A stretch of DNA of 64,000 nucleotides from Pantoea sp. GD03673 (GCF_029844725.1 NZ_JAOCKJ010000002.1:488301-552300), one strand, 5' to 3'. Numbered from the stretch's first letter, positions 35,819-46,156 are shown. Numbers and translations: made by a program. The notes: a model not told the origin generated them from the letters alone.

Positions 35819-36034
35819 TTCGACATCTCCCTGATTTAAAGCAATAGTTGTCCTGCACATAAAATAACGTGCATGGATAAAACCTGGCGTAGCCGGGTTA
35901 TTTAATGGGGTGACCTTCAGGAATAATCACGTTATTCCGCCTGCGCGAAAAATAATAACGCACACAGGGTGACGTTACGCCTGTTAAGCGCAGCGTTATA
36001 GAGGTCAGATATCAGCGTTCGGGCGCAGCCTGGG

Positions 36035-36082
36035 CTACGCCAGTCGGGGTGGAGGAAAAAGGGCTAAGATAAACAGCAGCAT
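36035..36082 (-). CDS. Leader peptide of mgtA (MgtL-like)
   Basis: ATG 36082 preceded by CAGGAG with 8-nt spacing; peptide MLLFILALFPPPRLA, stop TAG. Three consecutive prolines recall the proline-rich MgtL leader of E. coli and Salmonella mgtA, whose translation senses proline and Mg levels and decides whether transcription runs on. A hairpin (GCGTAGCC / GGCTGCGC) overlaps the stop codon. It lies 217 nt upstream of mgtA. Sequence differs from MgtL, so homology is by design, not proven by descent. Confidence 0.6.
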   Translation of the reverse strand: MLLFILALFPPPRLA

Positions 36083-36251
36083 AACGCGCACTCCTGTGGA
36101 TGACAGGACTAAAAATAAGGAGCGCGATCGTTAATTAAAGCGGGGATCGCTGCTCGCCGGTTGGCAAGCAGCAGAGAAAATTCAGCTTGCCAGAGTTAAT
36201 GTTAATCCGGGGTGACTGTCCAACTGAATTCTCCTGAAGTTAATTGCCGCT

Positions 36252-36279
36252 ATTATAAAGAGAAGAAAGTCCGGGTAAA
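36252..36279 (-). promoter_or_regulatory. Candidate promoter of the mgtA leader
   Basis: Leftward TTTACC (36274-36279) and TATAAT (36252-36257) with 16-bp spacing. The resulting transcript would carry a leader of about 430 nt, containing the leader peptide and a further hairpin (GAATAA / TTATTC near 35921-35937). A PhoP box could not be identified with certainty. The 658-nt gap to the ABC operon is otherwise non-coding. Confidence 0.45.
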
Positions 36280-36476
36280 GCTATTCAGGGATTAATAACC
36301 ACCTCGTTGAGGATTTGTTTCTGCTCAGATTGCCGCTTCGGTAATAGCGTGACGATCTTCTTATAACCACAACCTCATCCTTATAACCTTTTCGCATATG
36401 ATTAGCCCATATTCGACTATTCTTCGCATCAGCCCTTTCGTAAACTCGCGTAACTTTTAAGAGGCAAGGAAATTTC

Positions 36477-38045
36477 ATGAAAACTATAATTCCATCACTG
36501 CTGGCGCTGACGCTGGCTGCCGCCTTTACAGCCCAGGCCGCAACACCGAAAGATACACTGGTCATTGCCCAATCTACTGACGACGCCGACAGCTTTGACC
36601 CGGCTAAAGGATTTGAACTCACCAGCGTTCAGGCTTTTACTAACATCTATCAGCGTCTGGTGCAATCTGACCCGCAGAACCCGGTAGATCTGAAACCAAC
36701 GCTGGCGACCTCCTGGCAGCCAGGCAGCGACAACCGCAGCCTGACCTTCGAACTGCGCAAAGATGCGACGTTTTCAACCGGCAACCCCGTGCGCCCGGAA
36801 GATGTGATCTTCTCGCTGGGTCGCGTGGTAAAACTGAATCTGGACCCTTCTTTCATTCTGACGCAGCTTGGCTGGACCAAAGATAACGTCGATGGCTTCC
36901 TGAAAAAGGTCGATGACAATCATGTGCAGATTAGCTGGACCGCCAATGTCAGCCCGACCTACGTCCTGAGCCTGCTCTCTGCACCGGTTTCTTCAATCGT
37001 TGATGAAAAAACCGCGATGGCGAATGAGAAAAATGGCGATTTTGGTAACGCCTGGCTGGCAACTCACTCGGCGGGCAGCGGTCCGTATCAGATTCGTAAA
37101 GTCGTGATGCATCAGGTCGTGCTGCTCAGCGCGAACCCGACTTCACCGGCGGGCGCGCCAAAAATGAAGAACATCCTGATCAAGAACGTACCGGAACCGG
37201 CTGCGCGTCGTCTGCTGCTGGAACAGGGTGATGCCGATATCGCCCGTAACCTGGGTGCCGATCAGATTGCTGCGCTGAACGGCAAACCGGGCGTGAAGAC
37301 GGAAGCGATTCCAATGGCGTCGCTCTACTACATCCAGTTCAACATCGGCGCGAACGAGACGATGAAGAACCCGGCCTTCTGGGAAGCGGCACGCTACCTG
37401 TGGGATTACAAAGGCATTGCTAATGAGCTGCTGAAAGGCCAGTTCGACGTGCATCAGAGCTTCTTGCCTAAAGGTTTCCTGGGCGCGATCAACGATACGC
37501 CTTACAGCTACGATCCGGAAAAAGCCAAAGCGATTCTGAAGAAAGCGGGCCTGAGCAACGTCACCTTTAAACTCTCCACCAGCAACCAGCCACCTTATCT
37601 GGATATCGCACAGGCGCTGCAGGGCAGCTTCGCGAAAGCTGGCGTGAAAGTAGAGGTGGTGCCTGGTCTGAGTTCCGAAGTTTCGACCAACGTGAAAGCG
37701 CATAAATATGAAGCGACGCTGAACGCCTGGGGCTCGGACTATTTTGATCCCAACACCAACGCCGCCTCGTTTGCTTACAACCCGGAAGATGGCAGCAAAA
37801 CCATCGCCTACCGTTCAGACTGGCACATTCCTGAGCTGAACAAACAGGTGATTGCGGCGACAGCAGAAAGCGATCCGAAGAAACGCGTGGCGCTGTATGA
37901 AGCGATGCAGCGTGACGTGATGAAGAACTCCCCTTACGTGATTGGGATGCAGGCGAAAAACCTGATCGCCCTGCGCGACAACCTGAAAGGCTATGTACAG
38001 GGCATCAACCCTGACATGGTGTATTACTCGCAGGTCACTAAGTAA
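36477..38045 (+). CDS. Peptide-type ABC transporter substrate-binding protein (SBP family 5)
   Basis: 522 residues with a Sec signal peptide (MKTIIPSLLALTLAAAFTAQA, cleavage after residue 21). Mature protein opens ATPKDTLVIAQSTDDADSFDPAKG, typical of family 5 solute-binding proteins (DppA/OppA group), with the later SWQPGSDNRSLTFELRKDATFSTG signature. Specific ligand unknown: di- or oligopeptide, or an opine/glutathione-like compound. First gene of a five-gene operon; its stop overlaps the next start (TAATG). Confidence 0.92.
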   Translation: MKTIIPSLLALTLAAAFTAQAATPKDTLVIAQSTDDADSFDPAKGFELTSVQAFTNIYQRLVQSDPQNPVDLKPTLATSWQPGSDNRSLTFELRKDATFSTGNPVRPEDVIFSLGRVVKLNLDPSFILTQLGWTKDNVDGFLKKVDDNHVQISWTANVSPTYVLSLLSAPVSSIVDEKTAMANEKNGDFGNAWLATHSAGSGPYQIRKVVMHQVVLLSANPTSPAGAPKMKNILIKNVPEPAARRLLLEQGDADIARNLGADQIAALNGKPGVKTEAIPMASLYYIQFNIGANETMKNPAFWEAARYLWDYKGIANELLKGQFDVHQSFLPKGFLGAINDTPYSYDPEKAKAILKKAGLSNVTFKLSTSNQPPYLDIAQALQGSFAKAGVKVEVVPGLSSEVSTNVKAHKYEATLNAWGSDYFDPNTNAASFAYNPEDGSKTIAYRSDWHIPELNKQVIAATAESDPKKRVALYEAMQRDVMKNSPYVIGMQAKNLIALRDNLKGYVQGINPDMVYYSQVTK

Positions 38046-39097
38046 TGGCACAGTCTGTTCCTTCAGCCGGGTTCGCCCGGCTTTTTTGGCAGCGTGGCGG
38101 ACGGCTAATCGGCAGCGTGCTGTCGCTGCTGGTTACGCTGCTTGGCCTGCTCGCCTTCACCTTTATGCTGTCGCATCTCTCGCCGATTGACCCGGTGCAG
38201 CAGATTGCGGGCGACCATGCCAGTGAAGCGACCTATCAGCAGGTGCGTCACGACCTGGGTCTCGACCAGCCGGTGCTGATGCAGTTCTGGCGCTACATTG
38301 AACATCTGGCACAGGGCGATCTCGGCGTCTCCCGACTGACCAATCAGTCGGTGAGCAGTGACCTGATGACCACCTTCCCTGCCACCATTGAGCTTGCGAC
38401 CTGCGCGATGATCTTCGCGGTGGTGTTCGGCGTCACCCTGGCGCTGCTGGCGGCCTGGAAACCGGGCAGCTGGATCGATAACCTCGCCCGCTTTATCTCG
38501 CTGCTGGGTTATTCAGTGCCGGTGTTCTGGCTCGGCCTGCTGGGCCTGCTGCTCTTTTATGCGGTGCTGCACTGGTCGGCCGGACCGGGACGGCTGGATG
38601 ATATCTGGGTCTATACCCTGGAGCCAAAAACCGGCTTTGTGCTGATCGACAGCTGGCTGTCGGGTGAACCAGAAATGTTCCGCAACGCGATTGCGCACCT
38701 CTGGCTGCCGGTGGTGATCCTCGGCCTGCTGGCGATGGCGGGCATTACCCGCTTACTGCGTGCCGCGCTGCTGGAAGAGAGCAGCAAAGAGTATATGGTG
38801 CTGGCGCGCGCCAAAGGCGCGGGGCGGGTTCGCATCCTGCTGCGCCACATCTTCCCCAACGTGCTGGGCACGCTGGTCACGGTGATCGCCCTCTCCTATG
38901 CCACACTGCTGGAAGGCTCGGTACTGACCGAAACCGTCTTTGCCTGGCCGGGGGTGGGTCGTTACATGACCAATGCGCTGTTCTCCGGCGATGTGCCGGC
39001 GATTCTGGGCTCAACCCTGTTGATCGGCAGCTGCTTTATTCTGATAAACGCCCTGGCGGATGTTTTAACCTGGTTAACCGATCCGAGAACCCGATGA
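38045..39097 (+). CDS. ABC transporter permease (DppB/OppB type)
   Basis: 350 residues, six predicted membrane spans. The EAA loop is LARAKGAGRVRILLRHIFPNVLGTLVTV, which docks to the ATPase, and the N-terminal half has the LDQPVLMQFWRYIEHLAQGDLG segment usual for this type. It overlaps the flanking genes by a few nt, so the operon is translated in series. Confidence 0.93.
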   Translation: MAQSVPSAGFARLFWQRGGRLIGSVLSLLVTLLGLLAFTFMLSHLSPIDPVQQIAGDHASEATYQQVRHDLGLDQPVLMQFWRYIEHLAQGDLGVSRLTNQSVSSDLMTTFPATIELATCAMIFAVVFGVTLALLAAWKPGSWIDNLARFISLLGYSVPVFWLGLLGLLLFYAVLHWSAGPGRLDDIWVYTLEPKTGFVLIDSWLSGEPEMFRNAIAHLWLPVVILGLLAMAGITRLLRAALLEESSKEYMVLARAKGAGRVRILLRHIFPNVLGTLVTVIALSYATLLEGSVLTETVFAWPGVGRYMTNALFSGDVPAILGSTLLIGSCFILINALADVLTWLTDPRTR

Positions 39098-39951
39098 CGC
39101 AACAACTCTCTGAACCCGAAACGCTGCGACCACGCCGTCGCCGTCAACGCGTGACCTCGTTAACCGTTGGTCTGACACTGGTAGCAATTCTCATTCTGAT
39201 GGCGCTGCTGGCACCATTGATTGCGCCGTTCGACCCGAATGTGCAGACCATGTCGAGCCGTCTGCTGGCACCGTCGGCGCAGCACTGGTTTGGCACCGAT
39301 GGTTTTGGTCGCGATCTGCTGTCTCGCGTGATTTACGGCGCACGTCCTACCCTGCTGCTGGTGTCGCTGATTCTGGTGCTGACGATTCCGGCTGGCCTGT
39401 TGATCGGCATCACCGCCGGTTATGTCGGCGGCTGGACGGAACGCCTGCTGATGCGCATTACCGATATCTTCCTGTCACTGCCGAACCTCGTTATCGCGCT
39501 GGCGCTGGTGGCGATTCTCGGCCCCGGCCTGATGAACGGCGCACTCGCACTGGCGCTGACCAGCTGGCCGCCGTTTGCCCGCCAGGCGCGTGCTGAAACC
39601 CTGGCGCTGCGCCGCAGCGACTACCTTGCCGCCGCACGGATGCAGGGGATTACGGGCTTTCGTCTGATGTTTGGTCATATTCTGCCGCTCTGCATGCCGA
39701 CTGCGGTCGTCCGCGCCGCGCTGAGCCTGGGCGGGATTATCCTGGCCGCAGCCGGACTTGGCTTCCTCGGCATGGGTGTACAGCCACCGACGGCGGAATG
39801 GGGATCGATGGTGGCCGAAGGCAGTAAAGTGATCTTCGATCAGTGGTGGGTTGCCGCCGCGCCGGGCGCAGCCATTCTGTTTGCCAGCCTGGCCTTTAAC
39901 CTGACAGGCGATGGCCTGCGCGACCGACTGGATACCCGTCATGCAAAATAA
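39094..39951 (+). CDS. ABC transporter permease (DppC/OppC type)
   Basis: 285 residues. N-terminal OppC_N-type segment ending LLAPSAQHWFGTDGFGRDLLSRVIYGAR, six spans, and EAA loop YLAAARMQGITGFRLMFGHILP. Pairs with the preceding permease. Overlaps the ATPase gene by 11 nt. Confidence 0.93.
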   Translation: MTQQLSEPETLRPRRRRQRVTSLTVGLTLVAILILMALLAPLIAPFDPNVQTMSSRLLAPSAQHWFGTDGFGRDLLSRVIYGARPTLLLVSLILVLTIPAGLLIGITAGYVGGWTERLLMRITDIFLSLPNLVIALALVAILGPGLMNGALALALTSWPPFARQARAETLALRRSDYLAAARMQGITGFRLMFGHILPLCMPTAVVRAALSLGGIILAAAGLGFLGMGVQPPTAEWGSMVAEGSKVIFDQWWVAAAPGAAILFASLAFNLTGDGLRDRLDTRHAK

Positions 39952-40771
39952 TCTGCTCCATGCCGAAGGGCTGACCATTCGCAGTGATGATGCGCTGCTG
40001 GTCGATAACATCAGCTTTTCCGTGGGCCGCGAGCGCGTGGCGCTGGTGGGTGAATCCGGCTCCGGCAAATCACTCACTGCCCGCAGCCTGATGGGCTTAC
40101 TGTCGCCTGCGCTGCACCTGCAGGCCAGCCAGCTTCAGGTGGCCGGTGAAAATGCGCTGACGCTGAGTGACCGTCACTGGAACCAGTTGCGCGGTAACCG
40201 CGTGGCGATGGTGATGCAGGACCCGAAGTATGCGCTTAACCCGACCCGCACCATTGGCTGGCAGGTAGAAGAGCCGCTGATCCTCCATCGCCGTCTGAGC
40301 CGTGCCGAGCGCAAAGAAAAAGTGTGCGAAATGCTGGATGCGGTCGGCCTGCCCGATCCGCGACGCCTGATGCAGCACTATCCGCATCAGCTTTCGGGGG
40401 GCATGGGGCAGCGTGTGATGCTGGCGATCGCGCTGGTCACCGATCCTGACTTTCTGATCGCTGATGAACCGACCTCCGCGCTGGATCACGCCATGCGCGA
40501 TCAGGTGCTGGCGCTGATCCGTGGTCTGGTGGAAGCGCGTAATATGGGTCTGCTGCTGATCAGCCATGATTTGCAGCAGGTTTCGGAGCATTGCGAGCGT
40601 GTGATGGTGATGTACAAAGGCCGGTTGCTGGATACGCTGCCTGCCGCCGATCTCCCGCACGCGACCCATCCTTATACCCGCACGCTGTGGGCCTGCCGCC
40701 CCGGCAAAGCAACCCACGGACAGGCTTTACCGGTACTGGATCGCGCTGCGCTGGAGGCGAATTATGATTAA
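39941..40771 (+). CDS. ABC transporter ATP-binding protein (DppD type)
   Basis: 276 residues from ATG 39941 (MQNNLLHAEGLTIRSDD). Walker A GESGSGKS, signature LSGGMGQRVMLAIAL, Walker B FLIADEPTSALD, switch His in LISHDLQQ. The signature LSGGMGQR is as in DppD/OppD proteins. C-terminal part is shorter than in DppD. Overlaps the next gene by 8 nt. Confidence 0.93.
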   Translation: MQNNLLHAEGLTIRSDDALLVDNISFSVGRERVALVGESGSGKSLTARSLMGLLSPALHLQASQLQVAGENALTLSDRHWNQLRGNRVAMVMQDPKYALNPTRTIGWQVEEPLILHRRLSRAERKEKVCEMLDAVGLPDPRRLMQHYPHQLSGGMGQRVMLAIALVTDPDFLIADEPTSALDHAMRDQVLALIRGLVEARNMGLLLISHDLQQVSEHCERVMVMYKGRLLDTLPAADLPHATHPYTRTLWACRPGKATHGQALPVLDRAALEANYD

Positions 40772-41441
40772 GCTGCAGAATCTCAGCGTTGCCCATAAGC
40801 AGGGCTACGAGCTGCGCACCGTGGTACACGAGGTTAACCTGGAGGTTAACGCTGGCGAGTGCTTTGGTCTGGTCGGCCCGTCGGGCTGCGGTAAGTCATC
40901 GCTGCTGTGGGTACTGGCAGGCCTGAATCCACACTGGCAGGGCCAGATGCAGCTTGCCGGTCACGATGTTCAGCCGGGCAAAGCCTTTACCGGCGCGCTG
41001 CGTCAGGAAGTGCAGATGGTGTTTCAGGACCCTTATGCCTCGCTGCACCCCCGTCACCGCCTGCGGCGCACGCTGTCGGAGCCGCTGAAGCTATTGAAAC
41101 GCGACAACATCAACGATCGGATCGATCAGGGGTTCCGTCACGTCGGACTCGATCCCGCGCTTGCCGATCGTTATCCGCATCAGCTCTCTGGCGGTCAGCG
41201 TCAGCGCGTCGCCATCGTGCGCGCCCTGCTGCTGCAGCCGAAGATCCTGCTGCTGGATGAGCCGACATCGGCGCTGGATATGTCGGTGCAGGCGGAGATC
41301 CTTAATCTGCTCAACGATCTGAAACGGCAGGATGGCCTGACTATGGTGCTGGTCAGCCACGATCCCGACGTTATCGATCACATGTGCGATCGCGCCGTGC
41401 GCATGGCGCAGGGTCGGATCGTCGAACAGATCTCTGCCTGA
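40764..41441 (+). CDS. ABC transporter ATP-binding protein (DppF type)
   Basis: 225 residues. Walker A GPSGCGKS, Q-loop MVFQDPYASLHPRHR (typical of OppF/DppF), signature LSGGQRQRVAIVRAL, Walker B ILLLDEPTSALD, switch HDPDV. Shorter than DppF because the C-terminal extension is absent. Last gene of the importer operon. Confidence 0.93.
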   Translation: MIKLQNLSVAHKQGYELRTVVHEVNLEVNAGECFGLVGPSGCGKSSLLWVLAGLNPHWQGQMQLAGHDVQPGKAFTGALRQEVQMVFQDPYASLHPRHRLRRTLSEPLKLLKRDNINDRIDQGFRHVGLDPALADRYPHQLSGGQRQRVAIVRALLLQPKILLLDEPTSALDMSVQAEILNLLNDLKRQDGLTMVLVSHDPDVIDHMCDRAVRMAQGRIVEQISA

Positions 41442-41447
41442 AACCAG

Positions 41448-41475
41448 GCCGGACGGCGTTCATCTGCCGTCCGGC
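41448..41475 (+). terminator. Hairpin after the ABC operon
   Basis: GCCGGACGGC / GCCGTCCGGC, a perfect 10-bp stem with an 8-nt loop, seven nt after the last stop. No T tract, so it may stabilise the RNA end rather than terminate. Confidence 0.5.
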
Positions 41476-41686
41476 GCTCCGTCCCTTAACACGCCCTTCT
41501 GCCCCGCTTGACCACCTCTTCTGCCTTACCCGACCGGCGCTCTGTTTCTTCTTCAGCCTCGTCTGAATGCCACCTCCTTGCGGTGAACGGCTGCACACTA
41601 AAGCGGCAGCAGTATGCGACAGCGCAAAATGCAGCCGCAGGCTGATGCGGTATACTCGCGGCAATTTCTTTAAAAAGGGTCAGGTT

Positions 41687-42232
41687 ATGACGGTAAAATT
41701 GCGTCCGCTGGAGCGGGAAGATCTTCACTTTGTCCATCAGCTGGATAACAACGCCAGCGTAATGCGCTACTGGTTTGAGGAGCCGTATGAGGCATTTGTG
41801 GAGCTGTCCGATCTCTACAACAAGCACATTCACGATCAAACCGAACGTCGCTTCGTCGTGGAGCACAGCGGGCAGAAAGCGGGATTAGTGGAGCTGGTGG
41901 AGATTAACCATGTGCACCGCCGCGCTGAGTTTCAGATCATTATCGATCCGGCGCATCAGGGCAAAGGACTGGCTACGCAGGCGGCGAAGCTGGCGATGGA
42001 TTACGGCTTCTCGGTGCTGAACCTCTATAAGCTCTACCTGATTGTCGATCAGGAGAACGAAAAAGCGATCCACATCTACACCAAGCTTGGTTTTGAGATT
42101 GAGGGCGTACTCAGGCATGAGTTTTTCATCAACGGCGAGTATCGTAACACCATCCGCATGTGCATTTTCCAGCATCAGTATCTGGAACGCCATAAAACGC
42201 CAGGCGGAATGGTGAAGCCGACCGCGCAGTGA
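41687..42232 (+). CDS. speG: Spermidine N1-acetyltransferase
   Basis: 181 residues from ATG 41687 with AAGGGTCAGG upstream; an upstream open frame has no family likeness. GNAT enzyme that acetylates spermidine and spermine and prevents polyamine toxicity. Characteristic [20 protein letters not shown], the allosteric polyamine-site acidic stretch, acetyl-CoA motif [21 protein letters not shown], and [23 protein letters not shown]. Nearly identical in layout to E. coli SpeG. Confidence 0.97.
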   Translation: MTVKLRPLEREDLHFVHQLDNNASVMRYWFEEPYEAFVELSDLYNKHIHDQTERRFVVEHSGQKAGLVELVEINHVHRRAEFQIIIDPAHQGKGLATQAAKLAMDYGFSVLNLYKLYLIVDQENEKAIHIYTKLGFEIEGVLRHEFFINGEYRNTIRMCIFQHQYLERHKTPGGMVKPTAQ

Positions 42233-42652
42233 TCAGCCGCGCGCGCCAACCGGGTTCATGAATGGACGAGGATGTTCCGGCTTGAGGTCGTACATGCCGC
42301 CGTAGAAAGGATCGACCAGCAGCCAGCCGGGGAAGCCACCCAGCGGAATGTTGCCCAGCAGATACCAGAGGTTAGCGCGTGCCTCGATAGGCACCGTGAC
42401 CGGCACGTAGCCCGGGCTTTCCAGCATCAGCAGGTAGTGCTTTTTGCCGAAGTAACGCCCGGTAGATTTGGCCAGCTCGACGGTCTGCGGTGTGAAACCC
42501 TGCGCCACCGCATAGCCACGCTCATCCTGCACGGTAAAGCGTGCGCCCTGCGGCAACGAGTCGATGCGCACCATTTGAGTTTCAGTGCCGACAATGGTGG
42601 CACAGCCGCTAAGCAGCAGCGCGGCGGCCAGAGCCAGAATTCGCGGTTTCAT
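42233..42652 (-). CDS. Putative lipoprotein with PEGA-like core
   Basis: 139 residues from ATG 42652. Signal peptide with lipobox LLLSGC (Cys 16 region) followed by ATIVGTETQMVRIDSLPQGA, then a beta-rich PEGA-like segment (GARFTVQDERGYAVAQGFTPQTVEL) and a hydrophobic stretch (NLWYLLGNIPLGGFPGWLLVD) ending in a proline-rich tail. Probably an outer-membrane lipoprotein of unknown role. Its stop is adjacent to the convergent speG stop. Confidence 0.8.
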   Translation of the reverse strand: MKPRILALAAALLLSGCATIVGTETQMVRIDSLPQGARFTVQDERGYAVAQGFTPQTVELAKSTGRYFGKKHYLLMLESPGYVPVTVPIEARANLWYLLGNIPLGGFPGWLLVDPFYGGMYDLKPEHPRPFMNPVGARG

Positions 42653-42737
42653 AGAGGGGTCCACAGAGTGATCAGTGATCAGAGTGTAGACCGCTCTCTC
42701 TTTCTCAATCGGGCTATCATCGCCCGATTCAGCCAGC

Positions 42738-43673
42738 TTATTGCGGTTGACAAGCGCGGGCGATAGCGGCGATGTCGCCGGGTGAGGTGCGGCAGCAGCC
42801 GCCAATCAGCTTCGCGCCCGCCTGTTGCCACTCGTCCAGCTTGTCATGCAGCGTGCAGCCCGAGGGCGCTGAATGCCAGGTTTTGCTGGCGGCATCATAC
42901 TGCTCGCCGGAGTTGGGATAAACCACCAGCGGCTTGTCGGTCAGCGTCTGCAACTGCTGCAGTGCAGGTGTCACGCTCGTCAGCGACACGCAGTTAATCC
43001 CCAGCGCCACCACCTGCGGCTGCTGATTCAGCCAGCTCACTACCTCTGACAGCGGCGTGCCGTCGCTGATGTGTCCGGCGTCGCGCAGGGTAAACGTAAA
43101 CCAGGCGCGGCCTTCCGGGAATTCAGCCAGCAATTTCACCAGCGCCTGCGCTTCAGCAAAGGAAGGCAGAGTTTCACAGGCGAGCAGATCGGCCCCTGCC
43201 GCCAGCAGCGCCTGTACACGCGGGCGGTGAAACGCCATCATCTCCGCTTCCGGCAGTGCATAGTCACCGCGGTACTCTGACCCATCGGCCAGGAAAGCGC
43301 CATACGGACCCACCGATCCCGCGACCAGCAGCGTGTTCGCATCAGGACGTACAGCCAGATAGTCGTGACGGGCGCGGCGCGCCAGTTCGACGCTCTGGGC
43401 GATCAGCGCCAGTGACTGCGCTTCATCAAGACCACGTGTGGCAAAGCCCTGCGGCGTCGCCTGATAGCTGGCCGTAATGGCGCAGCGTGCGCCAGCGACA
43501 AAATAGTCGTAGTGCACCTGATAGATCAGCTCAGGATTCTCCATCAGCACCTTCGCTGACCACAGCGCATCAGCCAGATGACAGCCGCGCGCTTCCAGTT
43601 CAGTAGCCAGTGCGCCATCCAGGATCAGCGGCGACGACTCCGATAAAGCCTGCGCGACGGGGTTATGCGACAT
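42738..43673 (-). CDS. mmuM: Homocysteine S-methyltransferase
   Basis: 311 residues. Transfers a methyl group from S-methylmethionine to homocysteine, giving methionine. Zinc-binding cysteines in GINCVSL and [10 protein letters not shown]; start region [18 protein letters not shown] is family-typical. The start overlaps the mmuP stop by 11 nt; together they form the S-methylmethionine salvage operon, repressed by MetJ judging by upstream Met boxes. Confidence 0.95.
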   Translation of the reverse strand: MSHNPVAQALSESSPLILDGALATELEARGCHLADALWSAKVLMENPELIYQVHYDYFVAGARCAITASYQATPQGFATRGLDEAQSLALIAQSVELARRARHDYLAVRPDANTLLVAGSVGPYGAFLADGSEYRGDYALPEAEMMAFHRPRVQALLAAGADLLACETLPSFAEAQALVKLLAEFPEGRAWFTFTLRDAGHISDGTPLSEVVSWLNQQPQVVALGINCVSLTSVTPALQQLQTLTDKPLVVYPNSGEQYDAASKTWHSAPSGCTLHDKLDEWQQAGAKLIGGCCRTSPGDIAAIARACQPQ

Positions 43674-45075
43674 CTTTAGCCTCCTCAGGCTTTGGGGATG
43701 ATTTGTGGGTCAGATGGTAAGCGGCATAGCAGAACAGCACAAACGGGATGCCGCACCACAGTGCGATGCGCTGGGTTGGATCAAACGCCAGACCGACACA
43801 GGCCAGCAGGCAGAGCAGGAAACCGAGCACCGGCGTCAGCGGATAAAGCGGCGCACGGTAGGCCAGGTCTGCCAGCGATTTACCCTGCTGAAGATGACGG
43901 CGACGGAAAACAAAATGCGAGGCGCAGATGCTGAGCCAGACCGCCACCACCGCAAAGCCGGAGATAGCCGACAGCGCCACAAACACCGTGTCTGGCGCGA
44001 CCACGCTGGAAACCAGCGCCAGCAAACCGCCCACCATGCTAACGGTGATGGCCAGCAGCGGTACGCCGCGCTTGTTCACTCTGGCGAAGGCACGAGGCAG
44101 CGTGTTTTCATTGGCCAGCGACCAGAGCATACGTCCGGACGCATAAAGACCGGAGTTGGCTGCTGACAGGATAGCGGTCAGGATCACAAAGTTGATGATG
44201 TCAGCGGCATAAGGAATACCGATTTTCTCGAACACCAGCACAAACGGGCTTTTCACAATGCCCGCCTGCTCCATCGGAATCAGCGCCGCCAGCACAAAGA
44301 CGGTGCCAATGAAGAAAATAATCAACCGGGCCACGGTCGTGCGGATCGCCAGCGGCAGCACTTTCTCCGGCTGCTGGGTTTCACCGGCGGCAATCCCAAT
44401 CAGCTCGGTGCCGGAAAAGGCGAAGTTCACCGCCACCATGGTCATCAGAATGGGCAGAACGCCGTTGGGCAGCCAGCCGTGCGCCGTCAGATTGCTCAGG
44501 CCCGGCGCTGAGGTGCCATCTTTCATCGGGATAAAGCCAAACATCGCCGCGCCGCCCAGCACAATAAAGGCGACGATCGTCACCACCTTGATCAGCGAGA
44601 ACCAGAACTCCCCTTCGGCAAAGAAGCGGGTTGAGATGACGTTCAGCAGATAGATGGCGCAGCAGAAAACCAGGCACCAGATCCACACCGGGATCTGCGG
44701 GAACCAGTACTGCATACAGAAGCCCGCTGCTGTCAGGCTGGAACCAAGCGCCACCGTCCAGGTGAGCCAGTAGAGCCACGCCACGGTGTAGCCGGTTGCC
44801 GGGCTGAGATAGCGTGCGGCATACACGTGGAACGCACCGGTTTCCGGCATCGCCACCGAGAGTTCACCCAGACAGACCATCACCAGCCAGACCACCAGCG
44901 CGCCAATCAGATAGGCGAGCAGCGTACCCGCCGCTCCGGTGGTGGAAATGATATAGCCGGTATTAAAAAACAGGCCAGTGCCGATCACGCCACCCAGCGA
45001 TAACATCACCAGATGGCGCACTTTCATGGTGCGTTTAAATTGTTCCTGCGAGGGGATTGGCTGTTCGCTCATCAT
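43663..45075 (-). CDS. mmuP: S-methylmethionine permease
   Basis: 470 residues, amino acid-polyamine-organocation permease with 12 spans. The [21 protein letters not shown] segment after a short hydrophilic N-terminus and the [23 protein letters not shown] loop match MmuP. Met1 or Met2 could be the start. Linked to mmuM by overlap. Tandem Met boxes lie 13-28 nt upstream, so expression should rise when methionine is scarce. Confidence 0.93.
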   Translation of the reverse strand: MMSEQPIPSQEQFKRTMKVRHLVMLSLGGVIGTGLFFNTGYIISTTGAAGTLLAYLIGALVVWLVMVCLGELSVAMPETGAFHVYAARYLSPATGYTVAWLYWLTWTVALGSSLTAAGFCMQYWFPQIPVWIWCLVFCCAIYLLNVISTRFFAEGEFWFSLIKVVTIVAFIVLGGAAMFGFIPMKDGTSAPGLSNLTAHGWLPNGVLPILMTMVAVNFAFSGTELIGIAAGETQQPEKVLPLAIRTTVARLIIFFIGTVFVLAALIPMEQAGIVKSPFVLVFEKIGIPYAADIINFVILTAILSAANSGLYASGRMLWSLANENTLPRAFARVNKRGVPLLAITVSMVGGLLALVSSVVAPDTVFVALSAISGFAVVAVWLSICASHFVFRRRHLQQGKSLADLAYRAPLYPLTPVLGFLLCLLACVGLAFDPTQRIALWCGIPFVLFCYAAYHLTHKSSPKPEEAKDVA

Positions 45076-45087
45076 TTTTATCCGTAT

Positions 45088-45103
45088 GGACGTCTAAACA
45101 TCT
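45088..45103 (-). promoter_or_regulatory. Tandem MetJ boxes of mmuPM
   Basis: Leftward AGATGTTT-AGACGTCC, two adjacent 8-bp Met boxes against the consensus AGACGTCT (two and one mismatches). MetJ with S-adenosylmethionine binds two or more adjacent boxes. Confidence 0.85.
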
Positions 45104-45207
45104 ATAGTGGACAATTTTATACGCGTCACAGCCGGTAATTGCAACGGCAAGGAAACAGGGAGGACATTCAGGCAGTTCAGTGCCCCGTCGCGGCGGGGCC
45201 TGATGCG

Positions 45208-45543
45208 TTAGCCGAAAACGCTTTGAATATAGCGTTCCAGTGCCATGCGGGAACTGAATCCGTGCGGGATGCCGTAATGTTCCTGTGAATCACCCGCCAG
45301 GTAGAGAGGGAATTGGGTGTAGTGATCGCAGGTTTTCATTTCAGAAGCAGGTTCAGCAAACGGCTGGCTCTTCTCTTTCAGCGTGGGATGAATCACTAAA
45401 GCCATGCGCCCCATGCGCGCTTCGCGATTCACATAAACGTAGTTTTCTCCCCGGCGATAGCCATAGGCCCGTGGGGTAATTTCATCGACTTCGAAACCCG
45501 CTTTTTCCAGTACGCGCGCTACCTCATCTGGTCGTAAATACAT
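45208..45543 (-). CDS. ygaC: YgaC-like protein (DUF2002)
   Basis: 111 residues ([17 protein letters not shown]..., [19 protein letters not shown]). Matches E. coli YgaC, an uncharacterised protein reported under Fur control. It is next to ygaM and nrdHIEF, as in E. coli. No catalytic motif recognised. Divergent from ygaM. Confidence 0.9.
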   Translation of the reverse strand: MYLRPDEVARVLEKAGFEVDEITPRAYGYRRGENYVYVNREARMGRMALVIHPTLKEKSQPFAEPASEMKTCDHYTQFPLYLAGDSQEHYGIPHGFSSRMALERYIQSVFG

Positions 45544-45696
45544 GCTCGATCCTCTCCTCTTTCAAAAGCTTCGCAACCTTACATCAGCATGACAGAGCGG
45601 GCATTCGGAATTTTCCCTAAAGAACACGCCCGCGTCTCGTTTATCTCAGGGTCGTCTACACTAGTATTACGTTTTTAAATCAAAGGGAGCTAAAAA

Positions 45697-46014
45697 ATGT
45701 TTAATCGCACTGTAAAAAACGATGACATTGATATCAATCAGGACGTTAATGAACTGGCCGATTCACTGGAAGCGCTGTTGAAATCTTATGGCAGTGACGC
45801 CAAAGACGAAGTGGATTCTGCCCGCAGTCAGGCAGAAAAGCTGCTGAAGCAGACCCGCTCTAAACTGAATGGCGGCAGCAACCGCGTCTCGCAGGTTGCC
45901 CGTGATGCCGGTGCGCAGGTTGACACCTACGTGCATGACAAGCCGTGGCACGGTGTAGGTATCGGTGCCGCTTTCGGTATCGTCGTCGGCGTGCTGCTGG
46001 CTTCACGCCGCTAA
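45697..46014 (+). CDS. ygaM: YgaM, ElaB/YqjD family (DUF883) membrane-anchored protein
   Basis: 105 residues. Soluble helical part followed by a C-terminal anchor VGIGAAFGIVVGVLLASRR with glycine zipper, the hallmark of the family, whose members bind ribosomes at the inner membrane in stationary phase. GGGAG ribosome site before ATG 45697. Terminator follows. Confidence 0.92.
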   Translation: MFNRTVKNDDIDINQDVNELADSLEALLKSYGSDAKDEVDSARSQAEKLLKQTRSKLNGGSNRVSQVARDAGAQVDTYVHDKPWHGVGIGAAFGIVVGVLLASRR

Positions 46015-46032
46015 GCCCCGGAAAATCCCCGA

Positions 46033-46060
46033 GCCCTGCCCCGTGCGGGGCTTTTTTTTG
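46033..46060 (+). terminator. Intrinsic terminator after ygaM
   Basis: GCCCCG-TG-CGGGGC core stem and eight T residues. Confidence 0.85.
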
Positions 46061-46156
46061 CCTTTTTCTGGCTGACGACATTTACAAAAGAATTTTTCAG
46101 GCTGGAAGGTGCATCACTACTGGCTTTGCCTCAGTTGCGCAAACGCAAATCACAAA

